Positions 53,373 to 62,153 of a DNA stretch of 64,000 nucleotides are shown here, one piece after another. The stretch comes from Bog-756 sp035949055 (GTDB taxonomy: Bacteria > Actinomycetota > Acidimicrobiia > Acidimicrobiales > RAAP-2): assembly GCA_035949055.1 (NCBI GenBank), contig DASZIO010000057.1, positions 105,500 through 169,499 on the forward strand, written 5' to 3'. The first letter of the stretch is position 1. Each line of letters begins with the position of its first letter. The notes beneath the pieces are model-generated. The model did not search any database, was not told the origin of the DNA, and worked only from the letters and a program-made list of their open reading frames with translations. The translations under genes and the position numbers were made by a program.

Positions 53373-54077
53373 TCAGCGGTCCAGCCCGAGGTCTCGGCCC
53401 AGGTCGGCCACGGTCTGGTCGAACAGGGCCGACGGTTCGAGCACCGTGTTCCGCCAGTGGCCGAAGACCTCGAGGCTGATGATCCCGATGAGGGTGGCCC
53501 ACGTCTGGAGGGCCCGAGCCACGGTGGCCGTCGGAAGGCCCGGCAGCAGCTCCTCGGCCACCGGTCGGATGCTGGCCGCGAGCGTGTCGGGCCGCTCCGG
53601 CACCGGGGGCTGGCGCAGCCGGCCGTGGCGTTGGGCGGCCACCACCGGACTCACCACCGCGGCCGCCAGCCGGGCGTAGGGGACCACCGTGGCCTGGGGC
53701 GCCTGATAGCCGGGCACCGGGGACCCGAAGACCAGTCCCCATTCGTGGGGATGGTCGAGGGCCCAGGCCCGCATCGACCGGGGTACGGCCGACCACCTGC
53801 CCGCCAGGTCGTCGTGGTGTTCGGCCGCGGCGTCGGCCGCTTCTTCGGCACAGTCGGCCAGTGACTCGTAGGCATCGAGGATGAGAGCACTGAGGAGGTC
53901 GTCGCGGCTCGAGAAGTACCGGTAGAGCGCCGAGGGAGCCATCTCGAGCTGGCGGGCGACCGACCGCAGTGAGAGGGCGCCGGCTCCGTCCCGGGCCAGG
54001 TGAGCGCGGGCGACGTCGAGGATCTCCCGGGTCAGTTCCTGGCGGACCCGGTCCCGGGCCGAGCGGGGGGCGGACAT
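53373..54077 (-). CDS. TetR family transcriptional regulator
   Basis: 234-residue regulator with N-terminal HTH (about 20-60: GAGALSLRSVARQLEMAPSAL, YRYFSSRDDLL) and a C-terminal WHG-type ligand domain (VPRSMRAWALDHPHEWGLVFG). The ATG at 54077 gives MSAPRSARDR; the frame is open upstream into the operator. Divergent from the deazaflavin oxidoreductase with two palindromes between, so it likely represses itself and its neighbour. Confidence 0.9.
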   Translation of the reverse strand: MSAPRSARDRVRQELTREILDVARAHLARDGAGALSLRSVARQLEMAPSALYRYFSSRDDLLSALILDAYESLADCAEEAADAAAEHHDDLAGRWSAVPRSMRAWALDHPHEWGLVFGSPVPGYQAPQATVVPYARLAAAVVSPVVAAQRHGRLRQPPVPERPDTLAASIRPVAEELLPGLPTATVARALQTWATLIGIISLEVFGHWRNTVLEPSALFDQTVADLGRDLGLDR

Positions 54078-54091
54078 GGGGCCAGTTTGGC

Positions 54092-54145
54092 TGTTCCGAG
54101 CGGAGAACACAAGTACTTGACAAGAACACTGTTCTCGATCATGAT
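54092..54145 (+). promoter_or_regulatory. Operator-promoter of the TetR/oxidoreductase pair
   Basis: TTGACA (54117-54122) and CATGAT (54140-54145) are 17 bases apart. The palindrome AGAACACTGTTCT (54123-54135) fills the spacer, the classic TetR repression position. A second pair of half-sites, TGTTC (54092-54096) and GAACA (54105-54109), lies over the regulator's side. The CAAGTACTTG palindrome at 54110-54119 overlaps the -35. Confidence 0.7.
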
Positions 54146-54175
54146 CAGTAGTCAAGCGACGAGAGGAGAACCCCC

Positions 54176-54625
54176 ATGGCAGAGGCCCCGCACTACAAGC
54201 GTCCAGACTGGTTCACCCGCAGCATCATGAACCCCTTCCTCAACGGACTCATGCGGCTCGGAATCAGCGTCCGCGGTTCACGGGTTCTCGAGCATCGTGG
54301 CCGGCGGTCCGGCCAACCCCACCACACGCCGGTCAACCTGCTCGGCCTGGACTCGGAGCAGTACCTGGTGGCCGCCCGGGGGGAGACCGAGTGGGTGCGC
54401 AATGTCCGGGCCGCCGACGGGCGACTGGTGCTGATCCTCGGGCGGCGCCGCGAGGAGCGCACCGCGGTCGAGATCCCGCCCGCTGAGCGACTACCCGTCC
54501 TGCGTGCCTATCTACGCAAATGGAGCTTCGAGGTCGGGATGTTCTTCGAGGGCGTCGGCCCCGATTCGTCGGAGGAGGAGTTCGCCGCCATCGCCGAACG
54601 CCACCCGGTGTTCGTCCTCCGGTGA
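54176..54625 (+). CDS. Deazaflavin-dependent (F420) nitroreductase family protein
   Basis: 149-residue split-beta-barrel protein of the Ddn group. HRGRRSGQPHHTPVNLLG and AARGETEWVRNVRA are typical of the F420-binding face. Members reduce quinones, nitro compounds or other substrates with F420H2. The ATG at 54176 has AGGAG at 54164-54168 with a seven-base gap. It lies under the operator above, so expression is probably induced by a ligand of the TetR protein. Confidence 0.9.
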   Translation: MAEAPHYKRPDWFTRSIMNPFLNGLMRLGISVRGSRVLEHRGRRSGQPHHTPVNLLGLDSEQYLVAARGETEWVRNVRAADGRLVLILGRRREERTAVEIPPAERLPVLRAYLRKWSFEVGMFFEGVGPDSSEEEFAAIAERHPVFVLR

Positions 54626-54715
54626 TCGGGCGGCGGCCGGACGGAGGCGGGCTCCGAGGTGAACGGCGCGGTCATTGTGGTCGCCGGAACAACTTCGGGC
54701 CTAGAGTCCCAACTC

Positions 54716-55207
54716 ATGGCCCGTCTTGACGTTCCCGAAGGGGACGGTGGTGACGCCGTACAGGTCTGGTCACTCCGACCCGAGATGGGTGCCGCGGTCA
54801 ACCGGCTGGTGGACGCGGCCTACAACAAGAGCATCCTGGCCCCCCGGGTGCGAGAGGCGGCCCGCATGCGGATCGCGCAGCTCAACGACTGCACGGTGTG
54901 CCTGGCCTTCCGGGCGGACAGCGTCAGGGCCCAAGGGGTCAACGAGGAGTTCTACGGCCACGTCGGCAGCCACGACGACGGATGGGACTTCAGCGGCCAG
55001 GAGCGGCTGGCCATGGAGTACGCCGAGCGTTTCGCGCTCGACCATCTGAGCATCGATGACGCCTTTTTCGATCGCCTGCGCGAGTCGTTCTCTGATCCCG
55101 AGATCCTCGATCTGACGATCTGTCTGTCTGCGTTCCTCGGGCTGGGACGTACGCTCCGTGTGCTCGGTATCACGGAGACCTCGCTGACCGACGTCGGCCG
55201 TCGATGA
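54716..55207 (+). CDS. Carboxymuconolactone decarboxylase/AhpD-like protein
   Basis: 163-residue helical protein with the CxxC redox pair in NDCTVCLAFRADS, as in AhpD-type peroxidase partners and CMD proteins. The catalytic Cys pair and following His-free segment favour a thiol-redox role over decarboxylation. The ATG at 54716 (MARLDVPEG) follows TAGAGT (54702-54707) by eight bases; an in-frame start at 54659 lies upstream of that element. Confidence 0.8.
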   Translation: MARLDVPEGDGGDAVQVWSLRPEMGAAVNRLVDAAYNKSILAPRVREAARMRIAQLNDCTVCLAFRADSVRAQGVNEEFYGHVGSHDDGWDFSGQERLAMEYAERFALDHLSIDDAFFDRLRESFSDPEILDLTICLSAFLGLGRTLRVLGITETSLTDVGRR

Positions 55208-55223
55208 TGGATATCGGCTGTCG

Positions 55224-55580
55224 ATGATCAAGGAACTGGACGGTCTGCCTTCGGGTGTCATCGGCTTCGAGGCCAGCGGCAAGCTGAAGGCCGAGGACTA
55301 TCGCGACGTCGTGCTCCCCGCGCTCGAGCGGGCGGCCAACAATGGGGAGGTCCGGTTCTTGATCGAGATGACGTCCTTTGACGGCATGTCGGGCGGGGCG
55401 CTGTGGGAAGACCTCAGGGTGGGTATCGAGCACTTTCGGGCGTGGAAGCGCATCGCATTGGTGACCGACATCGAATGGGTGAGCCATGTCACCGGCCTCT
55501 TCGGCTGGATGACCCCGGGCGAAGTGAAGGTGTTCTCGCGTGCCGGGCGCGACGAGGCGATCGCCTGGGTCGCCGGCTAG
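55224..55580 (+). CDS. SpoIIAA-like (STAS-fold) protein
   Basis: 118-residue protein of the SpoIIAA-like family: MIKELDGLPSGVIGFEASGKL opening, DYRDVVLPALERA helix and IALVTDIEWVS strand. These bind hydrophobic ligands or act in signalling, but no partner kinase or phosphatase gene is nearby. Starts 16 bases after the CMD gene and is likely cotranscribed; its stop is one base from a convergent gene. Confidence 0.75.
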   Translation: MIKELDGLPSGVIGFEASGKLKAEDYRDVVLPALERAANNGEVRFLIEMTSFDGMSGGALWEDLRVGIEHFRAWKRIALVTDIEWVSHVTGLFGWMTPGEVKVFSRAGRDEAIAWVAG

Positions 55581-55581
55581 A

Positions 55582-56979
55582 TCAGGTGGCCGTCACATAG
55601 GCCGGGGGCGGGATCGTCCCCGGCCCGGTGGTGAGGCAGCCCTCGGCGAGCGTCGGATCGAGGGCCGCGGCCAGGGTCGGAGGCGTGAGGAACGCCGGTG
55701 GACTGGTCAGGTCGACGCAGTCGAGCAGGTCGTCCGCCAGGAGGTCGCGGAAGGTGAGCGCCGGGAGGTTCCACTTCGTCTCGATCAGCTTCAGGACCGA
55801 CGTGTGGTCATGGACGACGTGGGACACGTAGTCAGGCCGGGCATAGGGCGACACCACGCCGGCCGGAACCCGGAAACCGTACCGGTTGAACGACCCGGGG
55901 TGGTCGGTGGGTGCGAGCACCGGGGCCACGCTGTCGGGCTTGACCGCCTTCGGCGGTGGGACGTGGTCGTAGTAGCCGCCGCTCTCGTCGTAACACCACA
56001 CCAGCAGAGTGTCCTTCCACTGCGGCGATGCCATCACCGCGTTGACCACCTGGGCCAGGAACTGGTCGCCGAACTGCACGTCTTGGGGGTTTTCCTCGGA
56101 CTGCTTGCCGAAATCCGGATCGACCAGGCTGAACGCGGGAAGTGTTCCCGCTGCCGCGTCGGTGAAGAAATTGCTGATGTTGACCAGGTTGGCACCCACG
56201 CCGGGAACGCTGCTGAGATAGGTCCAGATCAGCAGCGACGGGAGTGACGAGTAGTAGTTCCGCCACGAGATGCCGTGGGCGATGAGGGCCTCGAAGATGG
56301 TGCCGTTGGGCGGCTTGTCGTTGTTGAGCGTGTCGTCGATGAGGCCGAGCGATGTACCGCCCATCAGGTAGCGCCGGTTCGGGTAGGTCTGGGCCATCAC
56401 CGAGCAGAAGTAGCGATCGCAGACGGGGAAGGTGGCCGCGAGCGAGTTGGTGAACGGCATGACCGAGGGCGGGACGAAGCCCATCGACACCGGGCCACTC
56501 TGGCTCTTGACGAAGCCGTCGTTCTTTCCTCCGTGGAACGAGACGTGGGCCGCCTCCCACGTGTTGAACGGCTGGTGGGGCTCCTGGCACGGATTCGGCA
56601 TGGGGAAGGCATGGACCTCGGCGTGCTTGAAGGGCGGTGGGTCGACCGAGCTGTTCGGCCAAGGGTTGGATGCCGTGGGATTGCCGCTGCCGTCGATGGT
56701 GAACCCGTCGCCTCGGCCCTGCATCATTCCGAGGACGTTGTCGTAGGAGTGGTTCTCCATCATCACGCACACGATGTTCTTGACCTGCGGCAGCTGATCG
56801 GTGCCCGGGGGGGCGCTCGGGTTGGGGAGCGTTCCCGGACCGGGCTTCTTCATCCTCGTCATCGATCGGCCCGCAGCCTCGGCGGTCCCCGGGAGCAGCC
56901 CGATGGCCGCGCCGGCCAAAGCGCCGCCGAGGACGGCTCGCCGAGATACGAGCGGGGATCTTGTCGCGTCCTCTCTCAC
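55582..56979 (-). CDS. Tat-exported phosphoesterase, phospholipase C family
   Basis: 465-residue alkaline-phosphatase-superfamily enzyme. The N-terminus SPLVSRRAVLGGALAG is a twin-arginine signal. Metal-site segments are VCVMMENHSYDNVLG, TYPNRRYLMGG, WCYDESGGYYDHVPPP and a C-terminal DHTSVLKLIETKW. This order matches phospholipase C/acid phosphatase-like proteins. The substrate could be phospholipids or other phosphodiesters. It is followed upstream by a related gene (57-58.5 kb) on the same strand. Confidence 0.88.
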   Translation of the reverse strand: MREDATRSPLVSRRAVLGGALAGAAIGLLPGTAEAAGRSMTRMKKPGPGTLPNPSAPPGTDQLPQVKNIVCVMMENHSYDNVLGMMQGRGDGFTIDGSGNPTASNPWPNSSVDPPPFKHAEVHAFPMPNPCQEPHQPFNTWEAAHVSFHGGKNDGFVKSQSGPVSMGFVPPSVMPFTNSLAATFPVCDRYFCSVMAQTYPNRRYLMGGTSLGLIDDTLNNDKPPNGTIFEALIAHGISWRNYYSSLPSLLIWTYLSSVPGVGANLVNISNFFTDAAAGTLPAFSLVDPDFGKQSEENPQDVQFGDQFLAQVVNAVMASPQWKDTLLVWCYDESGGYYDHVPPPKAVKPDSVAPVLAPTDHPGSFNRYGFRVPAGVVSPYARPDYVSHVVHDHTSVLKLIETKWNLPALTFRDLLADDLLDCVDLTSPPAFLTPPTLAAALDPTLAEGCLTTGPGTIPPPAYVTAT

Positions 56980-56988
56980 TGTCGCCTC

Positions 56989-58470
56989 CTACCCGGTGAA
57001 GATGTGCTTGTCGAATGTAGTGGTGACCGTCTGCGCCTCGCCGAGGCGCGGCAGCCCGAACAGGTCCTCCAATGAGGCCAATGACGAGTAGTGGTTGTAG
57101 GGCGTCTTGGTGACCACGAGGCTTCCTGGGATGTTGGGCGAAAGCAGGACGGCCCCCACCACGCCACCGCCGGGACCACCATTCCCGTTGCCACCGGGGT
57201 TCGCCGCCGGCCCCGGGGTCTCCCCGCAGCACGCCGTGGCGTCGAGCGTCGGGGTTTCGGCCTCGTCGAAGGTGATCTCCAGCAGGCCGTCCTGCTTGAA
57301 CGCGGGTGACGAGGTGATGAGCGGCACCCACGCCTTGAGCCACTTGTCGGTGTCAGCCACGGCCGACCCGCCGCCCTGCCCGGCTCCGGTGGTGTTCGTG
57401 CAGGGATAGTCGTGGCCGTCGTCACAGAGGTTGGGGGTGATGAAGCTGAAGTTCGGGGTGGTGGCCACGGACTGGAGGTCGGTCGCCAGACCGGTCACCC
57501 CCGCCGGCGTTCCCGTGGGCATGGAGCCGTTGGTGGCCCCGAGCGGCACGACGTTGTGGCTGCACTCGGCCGTGTTGTCGATGATCGAGTGGAAGTACAT
57601 GAACGGGTTGTGCCGGGTGGTGTACCCGTCGGCCGCTTCCGCCCCGGTGGTCGGGTCGGGGCCGCCCAACGCCGGATGGCTGCAGGTGACACTCCCGTCG
57701 CGGGTCGTGTCGTTGCCCATGTCCTCCTGGTAGCCCTTCCAGCTGAGTCCGTCGCTGTCCAGCTGGTTGGCCAACGTGGTCACGGCCGAGGGGAACACAC
57801 ACCCGGCACCTTGCTGAATGCCGTTGACCTGGCCGTCAGCAGGAGGGAAGTTGGCATACCCCGAACCGAGGCAGTCGAGCTGGTTGTCCACGTTGGGGGG
57901 CTGCCCGGAGATGAATCCGGCGTAGTTGTCATTGGAGAAATGGCCGATGCCGTAGTAGTTCTTGAGGAGTGCCCCCTGGCTTGGCAGGGTGGTGGCCAGA
58001 TACGGATCGGTGGCGGGAGAACCGAACGTGGCGGCGTAGCCGTTGTTCTCGAGCATGATCACGAAGACGTGGCGGATCAGCGGAAGCTTCGATTTCACCG
58101 AGAGCGTCAGCGTCTGATCGGTAGTGTTGACCTGACTGGTGGTGTTGGTCGCCTGCAGACCGATGGTGTAGGTCCCACCCAGTGGCGTCGGGTCGGAGAG
58201 GGTGCCGGTTCCGTTCCCGTTGTCGTGGAACGACACACCGGGAGGTAGTGGCGAGGTAACTGACAGGGCTGCGGTCGGATTGGCCTTGGTCTTGACGGTG
58301 AAGTTGAGCGGCTTTCCCTGTTTCGCCTTGGCCGCGCTGCTGCTCGAGAAGACGGGCGCGGAGGGTCCCTTGGCGCCCCATGCCGACGGCGCCAGCGGGA
58401 CGACTAATGCCCCTGCGGCCGCGACCACTCCGACGATTGCAGCCTTGCCGGCTGCATTCCATTTGCCCAT
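56989..58470 (-). CDS. Secreted phosphoesterase with Ig-like domain
   Basis: 493-residue exported protein. A Sec-type signal (about 1-33) is followed by a putative Ig-like (He_PIG) domain (about 40-125, PLPPGVSFHDNGNGTGTLS) and a phosphoesterase domain with IRHVFVIMLENNGYAATFG, NYYGIGHFSNDNYAGFISG, and ITFDEAETPTLD, plus the C-terminal NHYSSLASLEDLFGLP. It is paralogous in the catalytic part to the next gene, from which it is nine bases away; together they form a two-gene unit. Confidence 0.87.
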   Translation of the reverse strand: MGKWNAAGKAAIVGVVAAAGALVVPLAPSAWGAKGPSAPVFSSSSAAKAKQGKPLNFTVKTKANPTAALSVTSPLPPGVSFHDNGNGTGTLSDPTPLGGTYTIGLQATNTTSQVNTTDQTLTLSVKSKLPLIRHVFVIMLENNGYAATFGSPATDPYLATTLPSQGALLKNYYGIGHFSNDNYAGFISGQPPNVDNQLDCLGSGYANFPPADGQVNGIQQGAGCVFPSAVTTLANQLDSDGLSWKGYQEDMGNDTTRDGSVTCSHPALGGPDPTTGAEAADGYTTRHNPFMYFHSIIDNTAECSHNVVPLGATNGSMPTGTPAGVTGLATDLQSVATTPNFSFITPNLCDDGHDYPCTNTTGAGQGGGSAVADTDKWLKAWVPLITSSPAFKQDGLLEITFDEAETPTLDATACCGETPGPAANPGGNGNGGPGGGVVGAVLLSPNIPGSLVVTKTPYNHYSSLASLEDLFGLPRLGEAQTVTTTFDKHIFTG

Positions 58471-58701
58471 GAACTCCCCCTCATCACCTGTCGAGCTGCA
58501 TCGGCGCTCGTTTGTGGTCGCACAGCTCGGTCGACGTCCGGCACCTGGGGTGGCGAACGTTTGTAGCCAGCGAGTCTCGTGCCGCCCGGACGTATTGTCA
58601 ATCGCGCTGCCAGTGGAGGGCGTGCCGTTGACCCGCTTCGTCTCGGCTACCCAGGCCGGGGCTGAGGCGCCCCGAAGGTTGCGTACGCCGCGAGCCTGAA
58701 C

Positions 58702-59250
58702 TCAGACGGTTCGACCGGCAAAATTGAGGAGCCTGGTCTGCTCGTCAGCCTCGGGAGACGGTTCGATCCTCGGGCCGAAGCCTCCGGGACGACGGATGGC
58801 CTCATCGATGGGCGTCAGGAACTCGACAGCCTTGGCCACCGATTCGGGGTCGAGCGACTCGTCCTGCCCGGTGGCTCGGGCCAGGTCCCAGGTATGGATC
58901 AGCGTGTCTGTGCAGAGCAGTCTTCCCACCAGGCTTTCGAACGGCTGCTCACCGAACATGCCGGCGATCGTCCTCGTGGCCTGGGCCGGATCGGCCAGTG
59001 CCGACCGAACGGCCTGGGTGGCGGCGGCCCACGAAGCGCCGAGGTCTTCTCCCTGCTCGGCCACTTCGGGCTCGGACTGGTCGAGCGAGGCGAGCACCCT
59101 CCGGTGGGTGTTGACCACATGGATAACGACATCCTCGGCCGTCCAGTCGAGGCAAGGAGATGGAGCGGTCCAGCTCTGTGGCGGCACACCCCCGACATGA
59201 CAGGAGAATTGGTCGCCCACGACGCCATAACGCTCAGAAACCTCGGACAT
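58702..59250 (-). CDS. TIGR03086 family (maleylpyruvate-isomerase-like) protein
   Basis: 182-residue four-helix protein of the DinB/mycothiol-dependent isomerase N-terminal type. The metal-binding histidines fit WTAEDVVIHVVNTHRRVL and LCTDTLIHTWDLARATG. Many relatives use mycothiol, but this subgroup has no known activity. ATG at 59250 with TAGGCT (59262-59257, minus strand) six bases before. The 231 bases beyond its end toward the phosphoesterase start hold nothing but a probable promoter. Confidence 0.82.
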   Translation of the reverse strand: MSEVSERYGVVGDQFSCHVGGVPPQSWTAPSPCLDWTAEDVVIHVVNTHRRVLASLDQSEPEVAEQGEDLGASWAAATQAVRSALADPAQATRTIAGMFGEQPFESLVGRLLCTDTLIHTWDLARATGQDESLDPESVAKAVEFLTPIDEAIRRPGGFGPRIEPSPEADEQTRLLNFAGRTV

Positions 59251-59878
59251 GAAGCGAGCCTATCCGGGCGTGCCCATCCCGCAGGAGCTGGGACCATACG
59301 GTCACTCGTTGGAACCCTTGTCTACCAAGCCGGCACATGCTCGTCCTCCCTCCCGCGCCTCGGGGATCACGGCCCCCGTCGGCGGGCCATATCCCCTTAC
59401 CTGGAAGACGGGTAAGGAGACCAAGTTCAGCTCGAAGTCGGCCTCCTTCCCATCCCCATCTCGGTGCCCGGCTCCACTCGTCGAGTTCGACTTCGTCGGT
59501 ACGGTCGTGAACGTCTTCGGGCCTTGGACCAAGCAGTTCCTCGGTGAGACGGTGGCATTCGATGACTGTCTGAGGAGCGGATTCGAAACGGTCGGGCTGG
59601 TCACAGGCACGCTGTTCACCATCGGCTGAAGTCCGGGAGCGCCGGCGAGACCGGACAGGAGCCTCGGGCTCCGACGCACCTTCCACCACTTGTGAGCCGC
59701 CTGTGAGACGTCATGGCGACCCCTCGATGGATCGTGTCGTCGGTACGCTGGACCACGTGACTCGGGCGACGGACGCAACGGAGCAGTCCGACGAGGCCGG
59801 GCGTGGGTCGCCCGCCCCTCGGTCCACCGTCAGAAGTCCTCGACGGAACGACCGGCGGCGCCAGGCCGGCCGCCGTCA
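59251..59878. other. Region with a probable gene remnant and unassigned DNA
   Basis: A plus-strand frame from 59249 to 59629 ends in a plausible secreted-protein tail (VEFDFVGTVVNVFGPWTKQF) with high third-position GC only after about 59390, so it may be a 3' remnant of a lost gene. From 59630 no convincing gene appears. TACGCT at 59744-59749 and a GTG at 59757 would make a leaderless start for a basic N-terminal segment leading toward the amidase, but in another frame than the amidase; a frameshift near 59860-59885 could join them. Confidence 0.3.
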
Positions 59879-60862
59879 TTGTTGACACGCCCGATCGGCA
59901 CCCGGCCGGCCCGAGGCCGATGGCGAGTGGTTGTTCTGGCCGTCCTACTGCTCGGACTGATGACCCTGGGACTGGTGCTGGCCGGGCTCCCGGCGCGGGT
60001 GCACCGGTGGGCCACCTCCGTGATCCATTTCGGCTCGGCACGAAGCGGTGCCTCTCCTCTGGACCAGGGCGTATTCGCCTCTGGCGCGTGCGTGGCCTAC
60101 CCGCCCACCCTGGGAGAGAACCGCAAGACAGTGTTCCTCGACGCCGGGCATGGTGGGATCGATCCGGGGGCGGTGGGGACCACCACGTCGGGACGGCAGG
60201 TCGACGAGTCGACCGTCAATCTGGCTATCGAGGTCGACACGGCGTCCCTCTTGCGGGCGCGCGGCTTCCGGGTGGTGGTGTCGCGGACCCAGGACACGAC
60301 CGTCGCCCACCTGGTCCAGGCTGACACCTCCGGTGGTGTTCTCTCGCTTGAGGGGGCGCACGACGACGTGGTGGCGAGGGACATGTGCGCCAATCTGGCT
60401 GGGGCCGACGCGCTGATCGGTATCTACATGGATGCGAGCACAAGCTCGCAGAATGCAGGCAGCGTCACGGTTTACGACGCGGCACGGCCCTTCGCTCATT
60501 CCAACGCCCGGTTGGCCGGGTTGCTGCAGACCAGCGTCCTGACCGCCATGAATGCCGACGGTTGGCAGATCCCAGATGACGGAGCTGTACCCGACGCTGG
60601 TTACGGCTCGTCGGTCGGTGACCCCTCGGCCGGCGGCCTCGCGGCAGAGGCCGCGACGTACGACCACCTGTTGCTCATCGGCCCAGCCGACGCGGGGTTC
60701 TTCTCGAGCCCGAGTGCTATGCCGGGCGCAGTCATCGAGCCGCTCTATCTGACCGATCCCTTCGAGGCGTCGATCGCGACCAACCCCGGCGACCAGGAGG
60801 TAGTGGCGCAAGGGATCGCGAGTGCGGTACGGCAATTCCTGCTGACCTCCCCGGCTTCCTGA
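59879..60862 (+). CDS. N-acetylmuramoyl-L-alanine amidase-like protein (Amidase_3), altered zinc site
   Basis: Membrane-anchored protein, about 327 residues: one helix (about 17-37), then an Amidase_3 fold. Zinc ligands His91 (LDAGHGGIDPG) and Glu110 (VDESTVNLAIEV) are present and a late Glu sits in GAVIEPLYLTD. The third ligand, normally His in SIHAN, is Tyr183 in IGIYMDAS. It may therefore be an inactive or altered amidase. Start uncertain: TTG at 59879 or 59882, or GTG further in before the helix; an upstream frameshift is possible. Confidence 0.78.
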   Translation: MLTRPIGTRPARGRWRVVVLAVLLLGLMTLGLVLAGLPARVHRWATSVIHFGSARSGASPLDQGVFASGACVAYPPTLGENRKTVFLDAGHGGIDPGAVGTTTSGRQVDESTVNLAIEVDTASLLRARGFRVVVSRTQDTTVAHLVQADTSGGVLSLEGAHDDVVARDMCANLAGADALIGIYMDASTSSQNAGSVTVYDAARPFAHSNARLAGLLQTSVLTAMNADGWQIPDDGAVPDAGYGSSVGDPSAGGLAAEAATYDHLLLIGPADAGFFSSPSAMPGAVIEPLYLTDPFEASIATNPGDQEVVAQGIASAVRQFLLTSPAS

Positions 60863-60905
60863 TGCCCTCCCCGGCGTCACGACTTCCAGCGGGCAAGCTG
60901 TAAGC

Positions 60906-61664
60906 GTGTCCGAGACCTCTACCACCCGTCACGTCGTCGTTCTGGCACCGATGCCCCTCGAGATGAACGCCATCGTGACCGCTTTCGGACTGCGTCCTAC
61001 CAGCGACGTGGCCGACCCGCCCTGGGCGGGCCGAGTAGGTGACTCGAGCGTGACCGCCATCCATATTGGTATGGGACCGCCATTGACCCGAGCGGCGACC
61101 TCCCGTCTGTTCGACGAGACTGCGCCGGGCTACGTCGCCGTCGACCATGTGATGATCGCAGGAATCTGCGGAGGCCTCGACCCTGATCTCGATGTCGGCA
61201 CACTGATCAATCCCGAGTTGATCATCGAGTACGCGACCGGCGCCACGTACCGGCATGCCCCGCCCGGAGAGGTACCGGTGGCCGGCAAGCTCATGACCAC
61301 CGAGCAGGCGACCCTCGACAGCGAGCAGAGCCGACAGTTCTTCGAGGACGGGTGCCTCGGGGTGGACATGGAGTCCTCGGCGTTGGCCGAGGTATGCGAG
61401 TCCCATGGCTGTCCCTGGTCGGTCTATCGCTGCATAGGCGACCGGTACTTCGACGGTCTGCTCGACCCGAGGATCGTCGCATTGACCAACCCCGATGGCT
61501 CTGGCGACACGGCTGCGATTGGACGGCTAGTCGCCGCCGAGCCCGAGTTGGCCGCGAATCTCGAGCGCCTGAGCAACGACACTGCGATGGCCGCCCGCTT
61601 GGCGGCTGAGGCCGCGGTTCGAGCCTGCAGGGCCTTAGATGAACCTACAGTGTCTGATCGGTAG
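60906..61664 (+). CDS. Nucleoside phosphorylase/nucleosidase-like protein
   Basis: 252-residue PNP/MTAN-fold protein. Visible are VVVLAPMPLEMNAIV at the start, MIAGICGGLDPDLDVGTL, and GVDMESSALAEVCESHG, the purine/ribose site with the conserved Met-Glu. It fits 5'-methylthioadenosine/adenosylhomocysteine-type nucleosidases but the substrate is uncertain. GTG start at 60906, 43 bases after the amidase. Confidence 0.8.
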   Translation: MSETSTTRHVVVLAPMPLEMNAIVTAFGLRPTSDVADPPWAGRVGDSSVTAIHIGMGPPLTRAATSRLFDETAPGYVAVDHVMIAGICGGLDPDLDVGTLINPELIIEYATGATYRHAPPGEVPVAGKLMTTEQATLDSEQSRQFFEDGCLGVDMESSALAEVCESHGCPWSVYRCIGDRYFDGLLDPRIVALTNPDGSGDTAAIGRLVAAEPELAANLERLSNDTAMAARLAAEAAVRACRALDEPTVSDR

Positions 61665-61715
61665 CGCCGGCGCCCCTATTGCCGGTCCACCTACCCGACA
61701 TGCTCGGAGCATCCC

Positions 61716-61985
61716 ATGTACGACAGCCCTGATGACCTGGTACTCGATCTGCTCGAGTGGGTAGGTCCCGGTTCGCGTCCTTACTCCGAGGTGATCGATG
61801 CGTGGCGGACCTCGTGCCCGCGCTTTCCGGTGTGGGGAGACGCCATTGACCGAGGCTTCGTCGACCGTCATCATCTGCCAGGGCAAGGCCGACACGTTTC
61901 GGTGTCCGAGGCCGGGGCCCGACACCTGCAGCAGAATCGCTCTCGGGCCGGTGGTCGGTGGGTCGTGGGGGATAGGGATCAATAG
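61716..61985 (+). CDS. Small conserved hypothetical, winged-helix-like
   Basis: 89-residue protein. The core YSEVIDAWRTSCPRFPVWGDAIDRGF followed by VSVSEAGARHL looks like a small winged-helix domain seen in uncharacterised bacterial proteins; the cited core is split here as YSEVIDAWRTSCPRFPVW and GDAIDRGF. No function is assigned. ATG start without a clear ribosome site. The last 15 codons are basic and variable. Confidence 0.6.
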   Translation: MYDSPDDLVLDLLEWVGPGSRPYSEVIDAWRTSCPRFPVWGDAIDRGFVDRHHLPGQGRHVSVSEAGARHLQQNRSRAGGRWVVGDRDQ

Positions 61986-62005
61986 GCAGTCCGTTGCTCG
62001 GTGGC

Positions 62006-62038
62006 GGCGATGGTGCGGCGATGGCGCGGCAATGGTGC
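62006..62038 (+). repeat. Three 11-bp tandem units
   Basis: GGCGATGGTGC, GGCGATGGCGC and GGCAATGGTGC follow head to tail at 62006, 62017 and 62028 in the 168-base space before the next gene's end. Nothing else is seen in that space. Confidence 0.6.
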
Positions 62039-62153
62039 AGCGAGGCCCAGCGTCGGCCCTCTTGAAGGGGGAAATTCGCGGGCCGAATTCCCCGGTCCCT
62101 GCGCGGGTCCCATGGGGAGCGGGCTCAGTTCGAGCCGGGCAGGGTGGGCCGCG

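Noticed and set aside
59702..59885. A short independent gene before the amidase
   Set aside because: Only about 43 codons after the plausible GTG, basic and low-complexity, more likely a frame-shifted amidase head or non-coding.
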